Of a DNA stretch of 64,000 nt, positions 9,723 through 19,717 are shown one piece after another; positions within the stretch are counted from its first letter, which is position 1, and each line of letters opens with the position of its first letter. Made by a program: the position numbers and the translations under genes. Source of the stretch: Chroococcidiopsis sp. TS-821 (GTDB lineage: Bacteria; Cyanobacteriota; Cyanobacteriia; Cyanobacteriales; Chroococcidiopsidaceae); the NCBI RefSeq assembly GCF_002939305.1, contig NZ_MVDI01000014.1, positions 39,350 through 103,349 on the forward strand, given 5' to 3'. A model generated the notes under the pieces. That model made no database searches and was not told the origin of the DNA. It saw nothing but the letters and a program-made list of their open reading frames with translations.

Positions 9723-10490
9723 TCAACTTTTTTGACACACACAGTAAAGCATTCCTTCTAGCCGCTCACCTGTTAAACTTTCTAAATTTGCATGCATTTG
9801 TTGCTTTTGAATTTGCCTGGTGGAACCAACTGCTAATATATTGAAACCAACTGAAGCTAAGGCTTGAACTGCTTCGTGTAAACTATACCAATATACGTAG
9901 GGAGCGCGATCGCACAGCGCTCTCCAGTTAACTTTTCCTCCTAGTTTTAGCCAAGGAAGATAACGCAATGAGTGATGAGAGCCACGCAATTTTCTTACAA
10001 TACTCAAATAAACTAAAAATGGAAAGTATACAATGTTATTCATCCTAGATTCAAAACACAAAAAAGAAAACAATGCCATTCCTTGCTTTTTGAGGATTCG
10101 GTAAGCTTCTTGAAGTGCTTTTTCTCGTCCATTTTCATCTTCTATAACACTCAAAATCTGCTGTAAATAAATAATTTGATCGAAGCTAGAATCTGCATAT
10201 TTTAACTGAGTTGCATTTTGAACTTCAAAGCAAATATCAGATTCTGGATCTTTATGTTGAGCTTGTGCAATGTACTTAGGTACATAATCGTATCCGTAGA
10301 GAGAATGAAAGCCCATTTTTTTCATTTCAAATAAAATTCTGCCCCCCCCAGTACCTGCTTCTAGCGTCTTTGCTTCTTTGTTTAAATAAGTTTCTATAAG
10401 ATACTTTTCCTCATCAAGTAAATTTGTTTCATGTGCCCAAGTATCAAATTCTACAGTGTTATATATTTGCTTGTTGCTAACTAAGTTCAT
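9723..10490 (-). CDS. Class I SAM-dependent methyltransferase
   Basis: The 255-residue protein shows a SAM-binding motif I (LEAGTGGGRILFEM, about residues 40-53), a motif II-like YGYDYVPKYIAQAQ, and a post-motif region FDQIIYLQQILSVIEDE followed by ALQEAYRILKKQGM, the usual pattern of class I methyltransferases. The C-terminal third (around KLRGSHHSLRYLPWLKLGG and onward) is probably the substrate-binding part. Its position between the sugar transferase and the FemAB-like gene suggests methylation of the exported glycan or a precursor. No substrate can be named. Confidence 0.8.
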   Translation of the reverse strand: MNLVSNKQIYNTVEFDTWAHETNLLDEEKYLIETYLNKEAKTLEAGTGGGRILFEMKKMGFHSLYGYDYVPKYIAQAQHKDPESDICFEVQNATQLKYADSSFDQIIYLQQILSVIEDENGREKALQEAYRILKKQGMALFSFLCFESRMNNIVYFPFLVYLSIVRKLRGSHHSLRYLPWLKLGGKVNWRALCDRAPYVYWYSLHEAVQALASVGFNILAVGSTRQIQKQQMHANLESLTGERLEGMLYCVCQKS

Positions 10491-10547
10491 GGTTAACTAA
10501 GTAACTAAGAAACGTTCACTTATTGAGCTTCTGCAAGTGTTTTACTA

Positions 10548-11666
10548 TCAAACACAAGTGGCACGATAAGCAGGAAAAAAGTTAGATTTTAGTAACTCTG
10601 CAACCGAAGTACCTAACTCTTTTGCACGTACTTGCACTAAGTTGTCATAGTCTTTCCGATTGACAACTAAACGCACAGTGGAGAAAATATGTCTTTGTTT
10701 GGAAAAGCCCGCTTTAAAATGGTACAAACTATCTTTTGCACCACCAACTCCACCACCAAGATGCAAAAATTCATTTCCGCGTTCTCTTGCCCAAGTGCGG
10801 ACATAGTCAAACATAAGTTTACTTGGTGCTTGTTTCAAGAAAGCTGATTTGGTTCCACCCAAGTGATATTGAACTATGCCACAAGCTTCAGTAAATATGC
10901 CACCACAAATGATTTCATCATTCAATTCCACAACACACAAGTGTAAATGATTCTTTAATGCTTGCGACAATTGCACAAAGTAATCTCTGCCAAAGTAGTA
11001 TGACTGAGTTGCGCCTACACGATCCATCGTTTGTTCGTAAAGATCGACAAAAATATCAATGTAGTCCGCAAATGGTACTATTTTAGCTACCATTCCACTA
11101 CGTTTGGTTTTATTAATTTTATTGCGGTGTTCTGGGCGAGTTTGCTGCCATATTTCTGCAAGTGATAGTGTTAAATTGACTGAAACAGTTTCGCCGTTGA
11201 ATTGGCAGTACGGATACTGACTCAAATTTTGATTAAGTATGGGGTGAAGTCGTAAAAAAGCCGAACAAACATTTTTGTAAGCAAGACACTCAATGAATTG
11301 CTGAAATGCCAAATTGAGAAATTCCGGCGTACTAGCGGCTTCGTTGAGTAAAATTCCTGGGTAGCCGTAAGGAGAGATAACATCAAAAAGTTCTATCTCC
11401 GACTGAAATAGTAAGTTGCACGAACGTAATAGATAGGGGACGAAAAAAACTTTATCACCTTGAGTAATTAAAATAGCTTCAGCAGTTGCTTGGATTCTTT
11501 GTGCTTCTAAATCTACATATTCAGGTAGATGATAAATATCGTGGCGTAAGTTGTTGAGAGTTATTTTCCACAAAGGATGTGACAAATCAAGAACTTGGCA
11601 CCCTATTAGTTTGGTTGGTGATAAGGAGTTGTGAGATTGAGCTTCGTAGCAGCTATTCATTTGCAT
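10548..11666 (-). CDS. FemAB-like (GNAT-fold) acyl/aminoacyl transferase
   Basis: The 372-residue protein has the pattern of the FemAB/lipid II glycyltransferase-like group used in peptidoglycan bridges and in polysaccharide acylation: a first GNAT-like half (about 40-150), then TRPEHRNKINKTKRSGM, a segment with LYEQTMDRVGATQSYYFGRDYF, and EIICGGIFTEACGIVQYHLGGT followed by FLHLGGGVGGAKDSLYHFKAGFS. The last block, where the acceptor is usually held, is highly typical. It is probably cytoplasmic or membrane-peripheral. The acceptor is likely a lipid-linked sugar of the locus, by inference. The start MQMNS has two close ATG codons. Confidence 0.8.
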   Translation of the reverse strand: MQMNSCYEAQSHNSLSPTKLIGCQVLDLSHPLWKITLNNLRHDIYHLPEYVDLEAQRIQATAEAILITQGDKVFFVPYLLRSCNLLFQSEIELFDVISPYGYPGILLNEAASTPEFLNLAFQQFIECLAYKNVCSAFLRLHPILNQNLSQYPYCQFNGETVSVNLTLSLAEIWQQTRPEHRNKINKTKRSGMVAKIVPFADYIDIFVDLYEQTMDRVGATQSYYFGRDYFVQLSQALKNHLHLCVVELNDEIICGGIFTEACGIVQYHLGGTKSAFLKQAPSKLMFDYVRTWARERGNEFLHLGGGVGGAKDSLYHFKAGFSKQRHIFSTVRLVVNRKDYDNLVQVRAKELGTSVAELLKSNFFPAYRATCV

Positions 11667-12059
11667 TTGCTCACTTTGATTGTAGCCAATTGAGATTTTT
11701 CTCCCAACGTGTGAATATTTTAACTAATTATGTATGCTTGTCTGCGGTACATTACCACTGTCATAAGAATTTTCAATTCTAAAGTGCCGCAGTGATATAT
11801 ATCTAAGATAATAAATAAAAAAATGAACGCTACAAATTTAGTTTTAAAAAACGAATTATATGTGTTGCCAGCTTTAAAGAAGCTGCACCCTCTAATTCCA
11901 ACTTTGGCGAACTTTAACTTTAATAAAATTACTCGGAATGAGTTGTTCTCTTTTGCAATCACTAATCACTGGTTATTATTGGCGGTTACAACATATTATT
12001 CATGCTTTCTTACTCACGCTCTGGTAGCTTATGTAGCAATAGCTATGTAAACATAACAC
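11667..12059. other. AT-rich intergenic spacer with a nested hairpin
   Basis: This separates two minus-strand genes. TGCGGTAC (11743-11750) can pair with GTGCCGCA (11784-11791) with one wobble, and inside it AGAATT (11766-11771) pairs perfectly with AATTCT (11775-11780). There is no T-run on either side, so it does not look like a simple terminator. No gene is supported here. Confidence 0.5.
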
Positions 12060-13187
12060 TTACAGCAGAGCTTCAGCATAGAGTTTTTCATGCATTGCGA
12101 CGACCTGCCGCAAGTCATAATTCGCTATGCGATCGCGTCCTCTTTTTCCTAAAGTTTGAGCTGCTTGAGGACGATCTAGTACCCAAGTCATTGCTCGTGC
12201 AATTGCGTTAACATCTCCCAACTCAACCAAAAGTTCTGCTTCTAATAAATCTTGAATACCTCTAATTTTTGTCCCAATCACAGGAACTTCTAAGCTAAGA
12301 GACTCCATAACACTTCGGGGTAATCCTTCTTGGGCTGAGACGAGTACGGTTGCAACTGAGGCGCGAATCAGAACTGGAATATCCTGTCGCAATCCAAGGA
12401 AATGAACGCGTTCAGCAATTCCTAATCGATCGGCTAACCTTTGCATTTGTGTTTGTAATACCCCTGTTCCGGCTAATGCTAGGTGGGCGTGTGGTGGTAA
12501 CAACGCAAAAGCTTGGAGAAGATCGCGATGACGCTTGCGCGGAATAAATTCTGCAATCGACAAAAAAAGCGGATGTTCTGGCGTTAGCCCTAATTCTTGG
12601 CGTAGCTGCATGACATCACTTTGAGCAACTGCTTGTGGGCTGTAGTAATTTGTATCAACTCCAATCCCTGGCATATAGCGGATTTTCGCTGCAGGCACAA
12701 TTTTTTGCTGCTTTGCGGCTTGTTCGTCTTCACGATTAATGACAACGAGATAATCTGTCCAGCGCCCCGCCAGTTTTTCTAGCGTGAGAAAGATGGTATT
12801 TTTGACTGGCGATCCACCACGATAGAAATGAAAACCATGCGCTGTGTAAATCACTTTTGGTTTTGTTGGGTGTTGCCAACGATGAATCGCATAACGCGTG
12901 ACAAAAGCCGCTACTGGTGTATGAACGTGGACTAAATCATAATTTTGTTGGGTTAGAACTTGCTGAATTTGGTGCGGCGCAGCGATGAAATTGCGCGGGT
13001 CGAGGGGGTTGCGCGACCACTCAACGTCCCAAACGCGATCGCACGCCGTTGTACACTCAGAACAATCGGTAATTCCTTGTGCCATAGCATCGACTTGCCA
13101 ACCTTGGGCACGAAAATGCTTGATATACGGTAAAAGAAATGCGCGCACCGTTGCTGGAATTGTCGTAACAATCAAAAGTTTAGGCAT
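12060..13187 (-). CDS. GT4-family glycosyltransferase
   Basis: This 375-residue retaining glycosyltransferase (GT-B fold) is predicted to add a sugar to the lipid-linked repeat unit on the cytoplasmic side. Visible features are DLVHVHTPVAAFVTRYA and YTAHGFHFYRGG in the acceptor domain, and LSIAEFIPRKRHRDLLQAF plus the EGLPRSVMESLSLEVPVIGT donor-site block, whose two Glu residues form the E-x7-E pair. The frame extends to 13226, but the ATG at 13187 precedes the normal N-terminal strand (MPKLLIVTTIPATVR). That ATG overlaps the stop of the upstream glycosyltransferase gene by eight bases, indicating translational coupling. Confidence 0.9.
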   Translation of the reverse strand: MPKLLIVTTIPATVRAFLLPYIKHFRAQGWQVDAMAQGITDCSECTTACDRVWDVEWSRNPLDPRNFIAAPHQIQQVLTQQNYDLVHVHTPVAAFVTRYAIHRWQHPTKPKVIYTAHGFHFYRGGSPVKNTIFLTLEKLAGRWTDYLVVINREDEQAAKQQKIVPAAKIRYMPGIGVDTNYYSPQAVAQSDVMQLRQELGLTPEHPLFLSIAEFIPRKRHRDLLQAFALLPPHAHLALAGTGVLQTQMQRLADRLGIAERVHFLGLRQDIPVLIRASVATVLVSAQEGLPRSVMESLSLEVPVIGTKIRGIQDLLEAELLVELGDVNAIARAMTWVLDRPQAAQTLGKRGRDRIANYDLRQVVAMHEKLYAEALL

Positions 13188-14331
13188 ACAAAGCTTGATA
13201 CTGAGCGACAACTGTATCGAGGGCAAAATTTTCTTGAATTCTTGCTCTTGCAGCTTTTCCTAAAGCAGTTCTGGCTGTTGTTCCAAGTGCTATCAGTTCT
13301 TGCCAAGCATCCGCGAGCGCTTGAGAGTTCTTTGGCGGTATCACTTTTCCTGTATCGCCCACAATCCATTTGGCATCACCAACATCGGTAACAACACACG
13401 GTACGCCACACGCCATCGCCTCACCAACAACTAAAGGAAATGCCTCACCGTAGGCAGATGCCAAAGTTGCTATATCAAGTGCTGACATCAGCTGCGGAAT
13501 ATCACTGCGCTCGCCCAAAAGATGAACTTGTTGAGTTAGTCCTAAGTTCAAAATTAGCTGTTGCAATTCTTGATTTGTAGGCGTGACATCAGTACCAGCT
13601 AATAAAAAATGGACGTTTGGATAATTCTTACTCAAAAGTGCTGCTGCGTGAAGAAAGTTGGCGTGATCTTTCATCGGATGATAGCGACAAAATAATCCGA
13701 TCAATAATGTGTCTGTCGCTAATCCTAAAGTTGAGCGGATTTGTGTTCTCGTCTCCCATGCAGGTTGAAACAGGGTAGTATCAAAACCATTAGGAATAAC
13801 GCAGCTATTGTGCTGAGAATATCCTATAGCTTCGTGTTGCGCTCTACTGGTTTGAGAGACAAAAACAACCTTTTTGGGCAAGTGAGATATCTTAGCACTC
13901 AATTTGATTATGACTTGTGTCATTTGTTTTTCAGCATCGAGTTGCGCAATCGAGTGATGAATCCCCCAAATGACTGGAACTTTAGGCGAGAAAAAACGGC
14001 TAGCAAATTGCGCGGCTAAATTGCCATGATACATCCACCCTTGAATAAGATTAGGTTGTAATTCACGTAAAGTATGAATTAGTTTCCAGAGAATATTGGG
14101 TGTTGGTAACATTCCTGGCTGCATACCGAGCGAGTATACAGGAATATCTAATGCCAAGATGCGATCGCCCAGCGTACCTCGATCCATTAATGACACAACT
14201 ACTGGCTTAAACTTAGCTCGCTCTACTCTTGATAACAAGTTATAAAGCATCATTTCTGCACCACCAGTAGACAGTCCAGTAATAATATGCGTTACAATTT
14301 TTTGATTGGTCGTATTTATCAGCATATTCAT
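13180..14331 (-). CDS. GT4-family glycosyltransferase
   Basis: The 383-residue GT-B protein has an N-terminal glycine-rich acceptor loop (ITGLSTGGAEMMLYNLL, about residues 17-33), GWMYHGNLAAQFA, and the donor-site block GEAFPLVVGEAMACGVPCVVTDVG. It contains the NGFDTTLF motif common in GT4 enzymes. Its start overlaps the stop of the polymerase gene by four bases (ATGA) and its stop overlaps the start of the next glycosyltransferase, so 15665-12060 reads as one coupled unit. The donor and acceptor sugars cannot be told from sequence. Confidence 0.9.
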   Translation of the reverse strand: MNMLINTTNQKIVTHIITGLSTGGAEMMLYNLLSRVERAKFKPVVVSLMDRGTLGDRILALDIPVYSLGMQPGMLPTPNILWKLIHTLRELQPNLIQGWMYHGNLAAQFASRFFSPKVPVIWGIHHSIAQLDAEKQMTQVIIKLSAKISHLPKKVVFVSQTSRAQHEAIGYSQHNSCVIPNGFDTTLFQPAWETRTQIRSTLGLATDTLLIGLFCRYHPMKDHANFLHAAALLSKNYPNVHFLLAGTDVTPTNQELQQLILNLGLTQQVHLLGERSDIPQLMSALDIATLASAYGEAFPLVVGEAMACGVPCVVTDVGDAKWIVGDTGKVIPPKNSQALADAWQELIALGTTARTALGKAARARIQENFALDTVVAQYQALYA

Positions 14332-15665
14332 GCTTTTTGTTGAGCAACAGAAATCTTACTGTAAAGGATAAAAAGTAGCCCAATTCCTGTTAAAAATGCA
14401 AAGTAACCTTGAATAAAAGTTTCTGGATCGCTTGATAAAAAATCCATCCAAATCTGGGCAATCGTTGTGTATATAAATGGCATCCAAAATATTTGATTTA
14501 TGTATTTAATTAACATAGTTTGTAAATAGCGACCAATCCAACCATAAGTAAACGTCACAATAAAAAGTCCAGGCCACCACAGACTATAAACCCCAAATGC
14601 CAAAAAACCAGTGGGAATACTAAAATCATTGTTACCGATAATATACTGCGTGTTGTAGTACATAATCGTTTCTGGTGGAACAACTCCTAGTAATCGTTGC
14701 GGAATCAGTGACGCAAAAGCATATAGAATATCTACAAACCAGCGCAGTTCATAGTCTCGGTGCAAAGCAACTTCTAATGAATGAACTGGAAATTGAAAGT
14801 TGTACATAAATTGATAAAAGTTGAAGTCACTGCCTGAATCGCTCTCAATTGTCTTTACAAACGTATTAACAACAGCATCAAATCCTTGAGGAAGTGCTGT
14901 TAAACTAAAAAAGAATACCTTACCATAAAATAAAAAGAAAACAGCAAATATGCCAAAAACTATATTAAAAGTCCACGATACTTTTCTGTTTTTCAAAATA
15001 TAAACCAAATAAAAACATAAAAAATAGTTAATAAGATATCCACGTCCACCAGTTAAAGTAATAGCAATAACGGCAACAATAACTGAAAAAATAAAAATCA
15101 AAAGAATGAGTAGTGGATTAATCTTCTTATCTTTTTGAAAGAAGACCACCGAAGCTAATAAGTAAGAAGCTGGCATAGCAAACAAAGTAAAATGCTTGAA
15201 AAAGACAAGCGCACCACCTTCTACTGCACGCGCGCGAATTAGAGAAGCTTGCGATAAAGCATTGATAAAGCTCCCATACTGTAGACCATACACATAAATA
15301 GAGATGCTAGAAAATAACAACAAAGCAACAGCATAAATAAGAACTGAATTATTATGTCGAGTTTTCAGACTCATTTTTTGACCCCAAGCGATCGCTGACT
15401 TGGAGTAAAAGCCAATGACTACTAAAAAATAACCTACAAAGATCGCTAATACTGTTTGGAGTTTATTTGTATAAAGTGATATACCTGCTCCTAATGAGGA
15501 TGCTGCATTGGCAAAGTCAAAAGCTAATAAAAATGCTGGTAAAGGATACATTAAAGCAAAGTAGATATTAAACAAAGTGAGAAAATCAAACTTACTTGAT
15601 TTTTCACGAAATATTTCTATAAAGACAATAAGAGCTAATAAAACTAGGTAAGCTGAATCTAGCAT
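14328..15665 (-). CDS. Wzy-like oligosaccharide polymerase
   Basis: The 445 residues form about ten to twelve hydrophobic segments, with a larger extracytoplasmic loop near residues 255-335 (around DAVVNTFVKTIESDSGSDFNFYQF and LHRDYELRWFVDILYAF). This matches the O-antigen polymerase-like topology of Wzy proteins, whose sequences are poorly conserved. Being the only such protein in the locus, flanked by glycosyltransferases and near the flippase, supports polymerisation of repeat units at the periplasmic face. A GGGGAG ribosome binding site lies just before the start. Its stop overlaps the next gene by four bases. Confidence 0.8.
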   Translation of the reverse strand: MLDSAYLVLLALIVFIEIFREKSSKFDFLTLFNIYFALMYPLPAFLLAFDFANAASSLGAGISLYTNKLQTVLAIFVGYFLVVIGFYSKSAIAWGQKMSLKTRHNNSVLIYAVALLLFSSISIYVYGLQYGSFINALSQASLIRARAVEGGALVFFKHFTLFAMPASYLLASVVFFQKDKKINPLLILLIFIFSVIVAVIAITLTGGRGYLINYFLCFYLVYILKNRKVSWTFNIVFGIFAVFFLFYGKVFFFSLTALPQGFDAVVNTFVKTIESDSGSDFNFYQFMYNFQFPVHSLEVALHRDYELRWFVDILYAFASLIPQRLLGVVPPETIMYYNTQYIIGNNDFSIPTGFLAFGVYSLWWPGLFIVTFTYGWIGRYLQTMLIKYINQIFWMPFIYTTIAQIWMDFLSSDPETFIQGYFAFLTGIGLLFILYSKISVAQQKA

Positions 15666-15712
15666 CAGGAACTCCCCTAAGCTATGTTAATAAGCGATTC
15701 ACGACAAGCATT

Positions 15713-16807
15713 CTATAGATGATTTATGAGTGTTAAATATTCAGGAACGGCTCGGTCAATTGTAAAATACATCGCTCGTTGAATTAACCTATCCCGATTG
15801 GTAGAAGTTTCTAGCACTTGCTGCATCGCGAAAGCCATCGCGTCTACATCTCCAACAGGCACTAACTTTCCATACACTCCTGCATCTAGTATTTCTTTAG
15901 CACCACTTGGGCAATCAGTAGCAATCACTTGACAACCACAAGCCATTGCTTCAATCAGTACAGTTGGTAGCCCTTCCCAGCGTGAAGAAAGAACAAATGC
16001 GCTAGCCCGACTCATATATGCGTATGGGTTAGCCACAAAGCCTGGTAAAGCCACATCTTGGCTAATACCGAGAGTTGCGATCGCATCTTCGAGTCTATTG
16101 CGCTCTTCTCCTTCGCCTAAAATCATTAAACGCGCCGGTTTTTTGCGTCTGAGCAAAGCAAATGCTTTAATTAAAGTCAAAAAGTCTTTCTGCTCGCATA
16201 ATCTTCCTACGGCAAGAAATACAGGCAGAGTACCTTCTTGAAACCATGGATGATCCAAAGGTGCTGCAGCTTGGGTTAAAAGCACATCATCAACAACAGG
16301 ATTATAGATGACACTAATCCCTTGTCTTAATTTGAGATAAGTTTCTAAATCTTGCACAACGCCCTGCGAAACACCGACAACCGCATCAGCTTGCGGATAA
16401 AGTAACTTCATCAAAGGCGGAATCAATTTTCCTCGCCACAACTTAGCTCGATCAACAGACAAAGTATTATGTTCTACCACAACTAAGCGAGTTGTTGCGC
16501 GCGTTAATTTCTTTGCTAATATTGCTGCAACGTTAGCGTGATTGAGATGCGATACCAACGCCTTAGGCTTTTCGCGGCGTAAGTAATTTGATAAAGGTAG
16601 AATAGCTTTAATGACTCTACCTGCATTTAAGTTAACTATACGTACTTGCTCAGGTACTTGCTCTAAATAAGGTCCTTCAGCGCTAGCTAAGACTAAATCG
16701 CATGCGACACCTCTTTGTATCATGCCTTTAAGCACATTAATTGTCACGCGTTCTGCGCCGCCGCCATACAACGCTGGTAGAAAAAAAGAAATACGTTCCG
16801 TAGCCAT
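15713..16807 (-). CDS. GT4-family glycosyltransferase
   Basis: The 364-residue GT-B enzyme opens with FFLPALYGGGAERVTINVLKG, the acceptor glycine-rich loop of this group. It has VVEHNTLS, a domain junction with VFLAVGRLCEQKDFLTLIKAF, and the donor site SRWEGLPTVLIEAMACGCQVIATD with its E-x7-E pair. It is close to the WsaF/WbaZ-like and GalNAc-type GT4 group, but no sugar can be assigned. It lies 13 bases from the following minus-strand glycosyltransferase gene and 47 bases ahead of the polymerase gene, so they are probably cotranscribed. Confidence 0.9.
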   Translation of the reverse strand: MATERISFFLPALYGGGAERVTINVLKGMIQRGVACDLVLASAEGPYLEQVPEQVRIVNLNAGRVIKAILPLSNYLRREKPKALVSHLNHANVAAILAKKLTRATTRLVVVEHNTLSVDRAKLWRGKLIPPLMKLLYPQADAVVGVSQGVVQDLETYLKLRQGISVIYNPVVDDVLLTQAAAPLDHPWFQEGTLPVFLAVGRLCEQKDFLTLIKAFALLRRKKPARLMILGEGEERNRLEDAIATLGISQDVALPGFVANPYAYMSRASAFVLSSRWEGLPTVLIEAMACGCQVIATDCPSGAKEILDAGVYGKLVPVGDVDAMAFAMQQVLETSTNRDRLIQRAMYFTIDRAVPEYLTLINHL

Positions 16808-16820
16808 TACATATTAACGA

Positions 16821-17933
16821 TCACAACTTTTTTCTTTCTGAAATAACTTCTGCAAGTAAGGTTTCCCACATATTCATCACCTTCTCTAAACTAAACCTTT
16901 CTGTCACTTCTGTAGCACGACTCGCCAAACGTTTACGTTCTTCCTCATCCGATATTAAGCGCTTGATTGCTGCTGCTAAGGCAGATACGTCTTCACTCGG
17001 CACTAAAATACCATCTACATTGTTACGGATAATTTCTTGAGGACCACTCGGACAATCTGTTGCAATAACTGGTAGCCCACAAGCCATTGCTTCGCATAAA
17101 GCGTTAGGAAACCCTTCATAGCGCGAAGACATAACAAAAAACTCTGCTTGCTGCAAAAAGCTAAAAGGATTTTTAACTACACCTTTAAGGTGAACGCGCT
17201 TTGCTAAATTGAGTTGATGCACTAAGGATTCTAATTGTGGACGTAAAGAGCCTTCGCCAAGAATAATTAATTTCCACTCAGGATAGGAGTCTGCTACTTG
17301 CTCAAAAGCTTGTAATAAAATATCAAAACCTTTTTGTTCCTCGAGTCTTCCTATAGCAATTAAAAATGGCTTTTCTAACTTAGGTGTTGCTGAATTTTCA
17401 TCAAGCTTGACTGATAATGCAGGATTAGGAATAACTGAGCCGCGAGACTGTATTGCTAAAGAAAAATAACTTAAGGCTCTGGCAGTAACTGCTACAACTC
17501 TACTCGCTTGAGGATACGTTAATTCGCGTAGTTTCTCCCAACTCCTACCAATAGAGTACATCGCTGGATGATTTTGCTCGTCTACTATCACTGGAATCTT
17601 CAATGACTGTGTTGCTAACAAAGTCAACACATTAGTTGTATCTAGAAAACTGATAACAGCGTCAGGCTTAAGTTGATAGATTGTCTTGCGTAGAATGAAA
17701 ACTCGTCTTAAGTTATGCCAAGTTGCCCAGATAAAGTTGGGAGATTTTGTTGCTAACCCCAAAGGAATGTGTTGAATACGAGTATCTAAATCGTAAAAAG
17801 GGGGTATAGAACCATCATCCATAGTAACTATAGTAATGTTCCAACCTTTAGCTGCCCAATAGTTTGCCATAATCGACATCACTCGTTCTGCCCCACCAGC
17901 AGTTAGAGCATGAATTACCAAAGTTAGTTGCAT
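16821..17933 (-). CDS. GT4-family glycosyltransferase
   Basis: The 370-residue GT-B enzyme begins with MQLTLVIHALTAGGAERVMS, has DEQNHPAMYS near residue 115-125, and the donor-site block SRYEGFPNALCEAMACGLPVIATD, followed by SGPQEIIRNNVDGILV. It is a paralogue of the gene at 15713 by visible similarity in both lobes, suggesting local duplication of glycosyltransferases with diverged specificity. It is the first of the run after the flippase gene, 81 bases from it. Confidence 0.9.
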   Translation of the reverse strand: MQLTLVIHALTAGGAERVMSIMANYWAAKGWNITIVTMDDGSIPPFYDLDTRIQHIPLGLATKSPNFIWATWHNLRRVFILRKTIYQLKPDAVISFLDTTNVLTLLATQSLKIPVIVDEQNHPAMYSIGRSWEKLRELTYPQASRVVAVTARALSYFSLAIQSRGSVIPNPALSVKLDENSATPKLEKPFLIAIGRLEEQKGFDILLQAFEQVADSYPEWKLIILGEGSLRPQLESLVHQLNLAKRVHLKGVVKNPFSFLQQAEFFVMSSRYEGFPNALCEAMACGLPVIATDCPSGPQEIIRNNVDGILVPSEDVSALAAAIKRLISDEEERKRLASRATEVTERFSLEKVMNMWETLLAEVISERKKL

Positions 17934-18014
17934 TAAGCGATTATTCCTACGGTTTCGATTTACTCAAACTAGCGAAGTGATAATAACAGTAATTTTGGTA
18001 TTTAATAAGTTAAA

Positions 18015-19370
18015 TTAGCTACTAATCTCCGAAAATTGTTTGAGGTTCTTTTTTGTAAAAAAGAAAAGGTATGTAAAAGAAAAAACATAAACACAACTTG
18101 TTGATAAAGCAATACCTTGAATTCCAATCCATTGCATAAAAACATAATTAAAAATTATATTAAATAACAAATTAAATAAAGAAACCCACATAAGTAAATG
18201 ATTGAGTCGCATTGAAGTAATTAACTTGACAACAAAAATATTGGCAATATAAAAAGGAATTTGTAACGCATATAAAGCTTGAATGCGAGCAACAATAATG
18301 GTATCGCTAGATGTAAACGAGCCTCTTTCAAACAAAATTCGAGTAATAGGTTCAGATAAAACCATAAATAGCAGTGTCAGAGGGACAGTTACTGCAAAAA
18401 TCAAGAACATATATTGCTTAAGTGTACGGCGTACACTTGCCCAATCATTACAAGCAACCATTTTAGAAAAATAAGGAATAATTGCAGTACTCAATGCTGT
18501 CGTTGCTAAAGTGATTGGAAAAGCAATAACGCGATTGCCATAGTTCAATGCAGCTACACTTCCTGGTTCGAGCATTGCTGCCATCGATTGATCGACTAAA
18601 ACTGCACTGCACATCAAAAAAGCTCCAATAACAGCCGGTGTATATTGATGTACTACTTGCTTTAATGAACTATTAATTCCATACCATTGAGGAATTAGAG
18701 GAATTTCTTGGCGTTTGAGTGCTACCCCTAAAAGCAATATTTCCAGTACTGTACCTCCAACTAACCCTGCTGCTAGGGCAAAAATTCCCCAAGGTTTAAT
18801 CAAGAGAAATAAAATGGTCAGCGCTGGTGTTGTAATCGGAGAAAATGCTGCTAGGGCAAAACGTTCTCCTGCATTTAAAACCGATCCCCAGACAACAACA
18901 ATACCACTCAATACGACCAAGGGTGCGATCGCATACAATAAATGAAAAGTAAGATTTAGCTTTTGTGCATCAAATCCAGTTGCGATTAGAGGCAAATACA
19001 AGGGTGCTCCTATCACCATAATGATAGTCGTCACGCCTAGCAGTGCCAACCCCCAAACCATAGTTCCTGAGAAAAGCTGATGTGCGGCTTTTATACCCTG
19101 CTGTTCTCGCACTTGAATATATGTAGGAATTAGCGCTGCATTAAAAGAACCTGCTACTACATTAATTACAAAAGCAGGTACCAACAAAGCTATTAAAAAC
19201 GCGTCTACCGCATCTCCTGTCCCAAATCGCCAAGCAATAACCAGCTCTTTAGCTACAGCTACAACTTTGACGAGCAAAGTTAAAATAGCAATAGTAACTG
19301 CTGCCCCAAAAATTTTCCGATTGATAGAGCCGTTCGTCAGTTTATCCCATGCATTAAATATTTTTTGCAC
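18015..19370 (-). CDS. MurJ/MviN-family flippase (Wzx role)
   Basis: The 451-residue protein contains about twelve to fourteen hydrophobic segments. Early residues (TLLVKVVAVAKELVIAWRFGTGDAVDAFLIALLVPAFV) carry the charged positions of the MurJ/MviN superfamily (VAKELVIAWRFG), and ALNYGNRVIAFPITLATTALSTAIIPYFS is its hallmark central motif. In a polysaccharide locus it most likely flips the undecaprenyl-linked repeat unit, replacing a classical Wzx. It is slightly shorter than a housekeeping MurJ (about 510), consistent with a dedicated role. The start is a GTG at 19370; there is no nearby upstream ATG. Confidence 0.87.
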   Translation of the reverse strand: MQKIFNAWDKLTNGSINRKIFGAAVTIAILTLLVKVVAVAKELVIAWRFGTGDAVDAFLIALLVPAFVINVVAGSFNAALIPTYIQVREQQGIKAAHQLFSGTMVWGLALLGVTTIIMVIGAPLYLPLIATGFDAQKLNLTFHLLYAIAPLVVLSGIVVVWGSVLNAGERFALAAFSPITTPALTILFLLIKPWGIFALAAGLVGGTVLEILLLGVALKRQEIPLIPQWYGINSSLKQVVHQYTPAVIGAFLMCSAVLVDQSMAAMLEPGSVAALNYGNRVIAFPITLATTALSTAIIPYFSKMVACNDWASVRRTLKQYMFLIFAVTVPLTLLFMVLSEPITRILFERGSFTSSDTIIVARIQALYALQIPFYIANIFVVKLITSMRLNHLLMWVSLFNLLFNIIFNYVFMQWIGIQGIALSTSCVYVFSFTYLFFFTKKNLKQFSEISS

Positions 19371-19717
19371 TTGTTAACGGTAAAGCTATGTTATTACTCT
19401 CTATTTAAAAAAATGATAATATATTTCTTGCTAGCCGTAAAATAAGATAACAATTGATAATTGCAAAGCTTTACTCGCTTGAAAGAGGCATAGTATTTTT
19501 CCTAAAAATTTAGTAAAAAAACATGGAGAGTACGCTAAACATAGCGCCAATCTCTATTAATTTATCCTTTTTCCTCTAAAAGCAATTTCTTCGTAAGTGT
19601 CAAGTTGGATTTAATAGTTTTTAATAACAGTTAATATCAAAAAATATAGCGGAACAATATCAAAGCTAAAATTCCGCTATATATGACGTAGTTTTGACAA
19701 AAAAGTTTCTGCTGCGG
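19371..19717. other. AT-rich intergenic spacer
   Basis: No gene, strong hairpin or recognisable regulatory RNA was seen. The region probably holds the promoter of the flippase-glycosyltransferase run, but no promoter can be assigned with confidence. Confidence 0.4.

Noticed and set aside
11823..12211. Plus-strand frames in the spacer and at the end of the glycosyltransferase gene
   Set aside because: They partly overlap a well-supported minus-strand gene, or lie in an AT-rich spacer without a recognisable motif.
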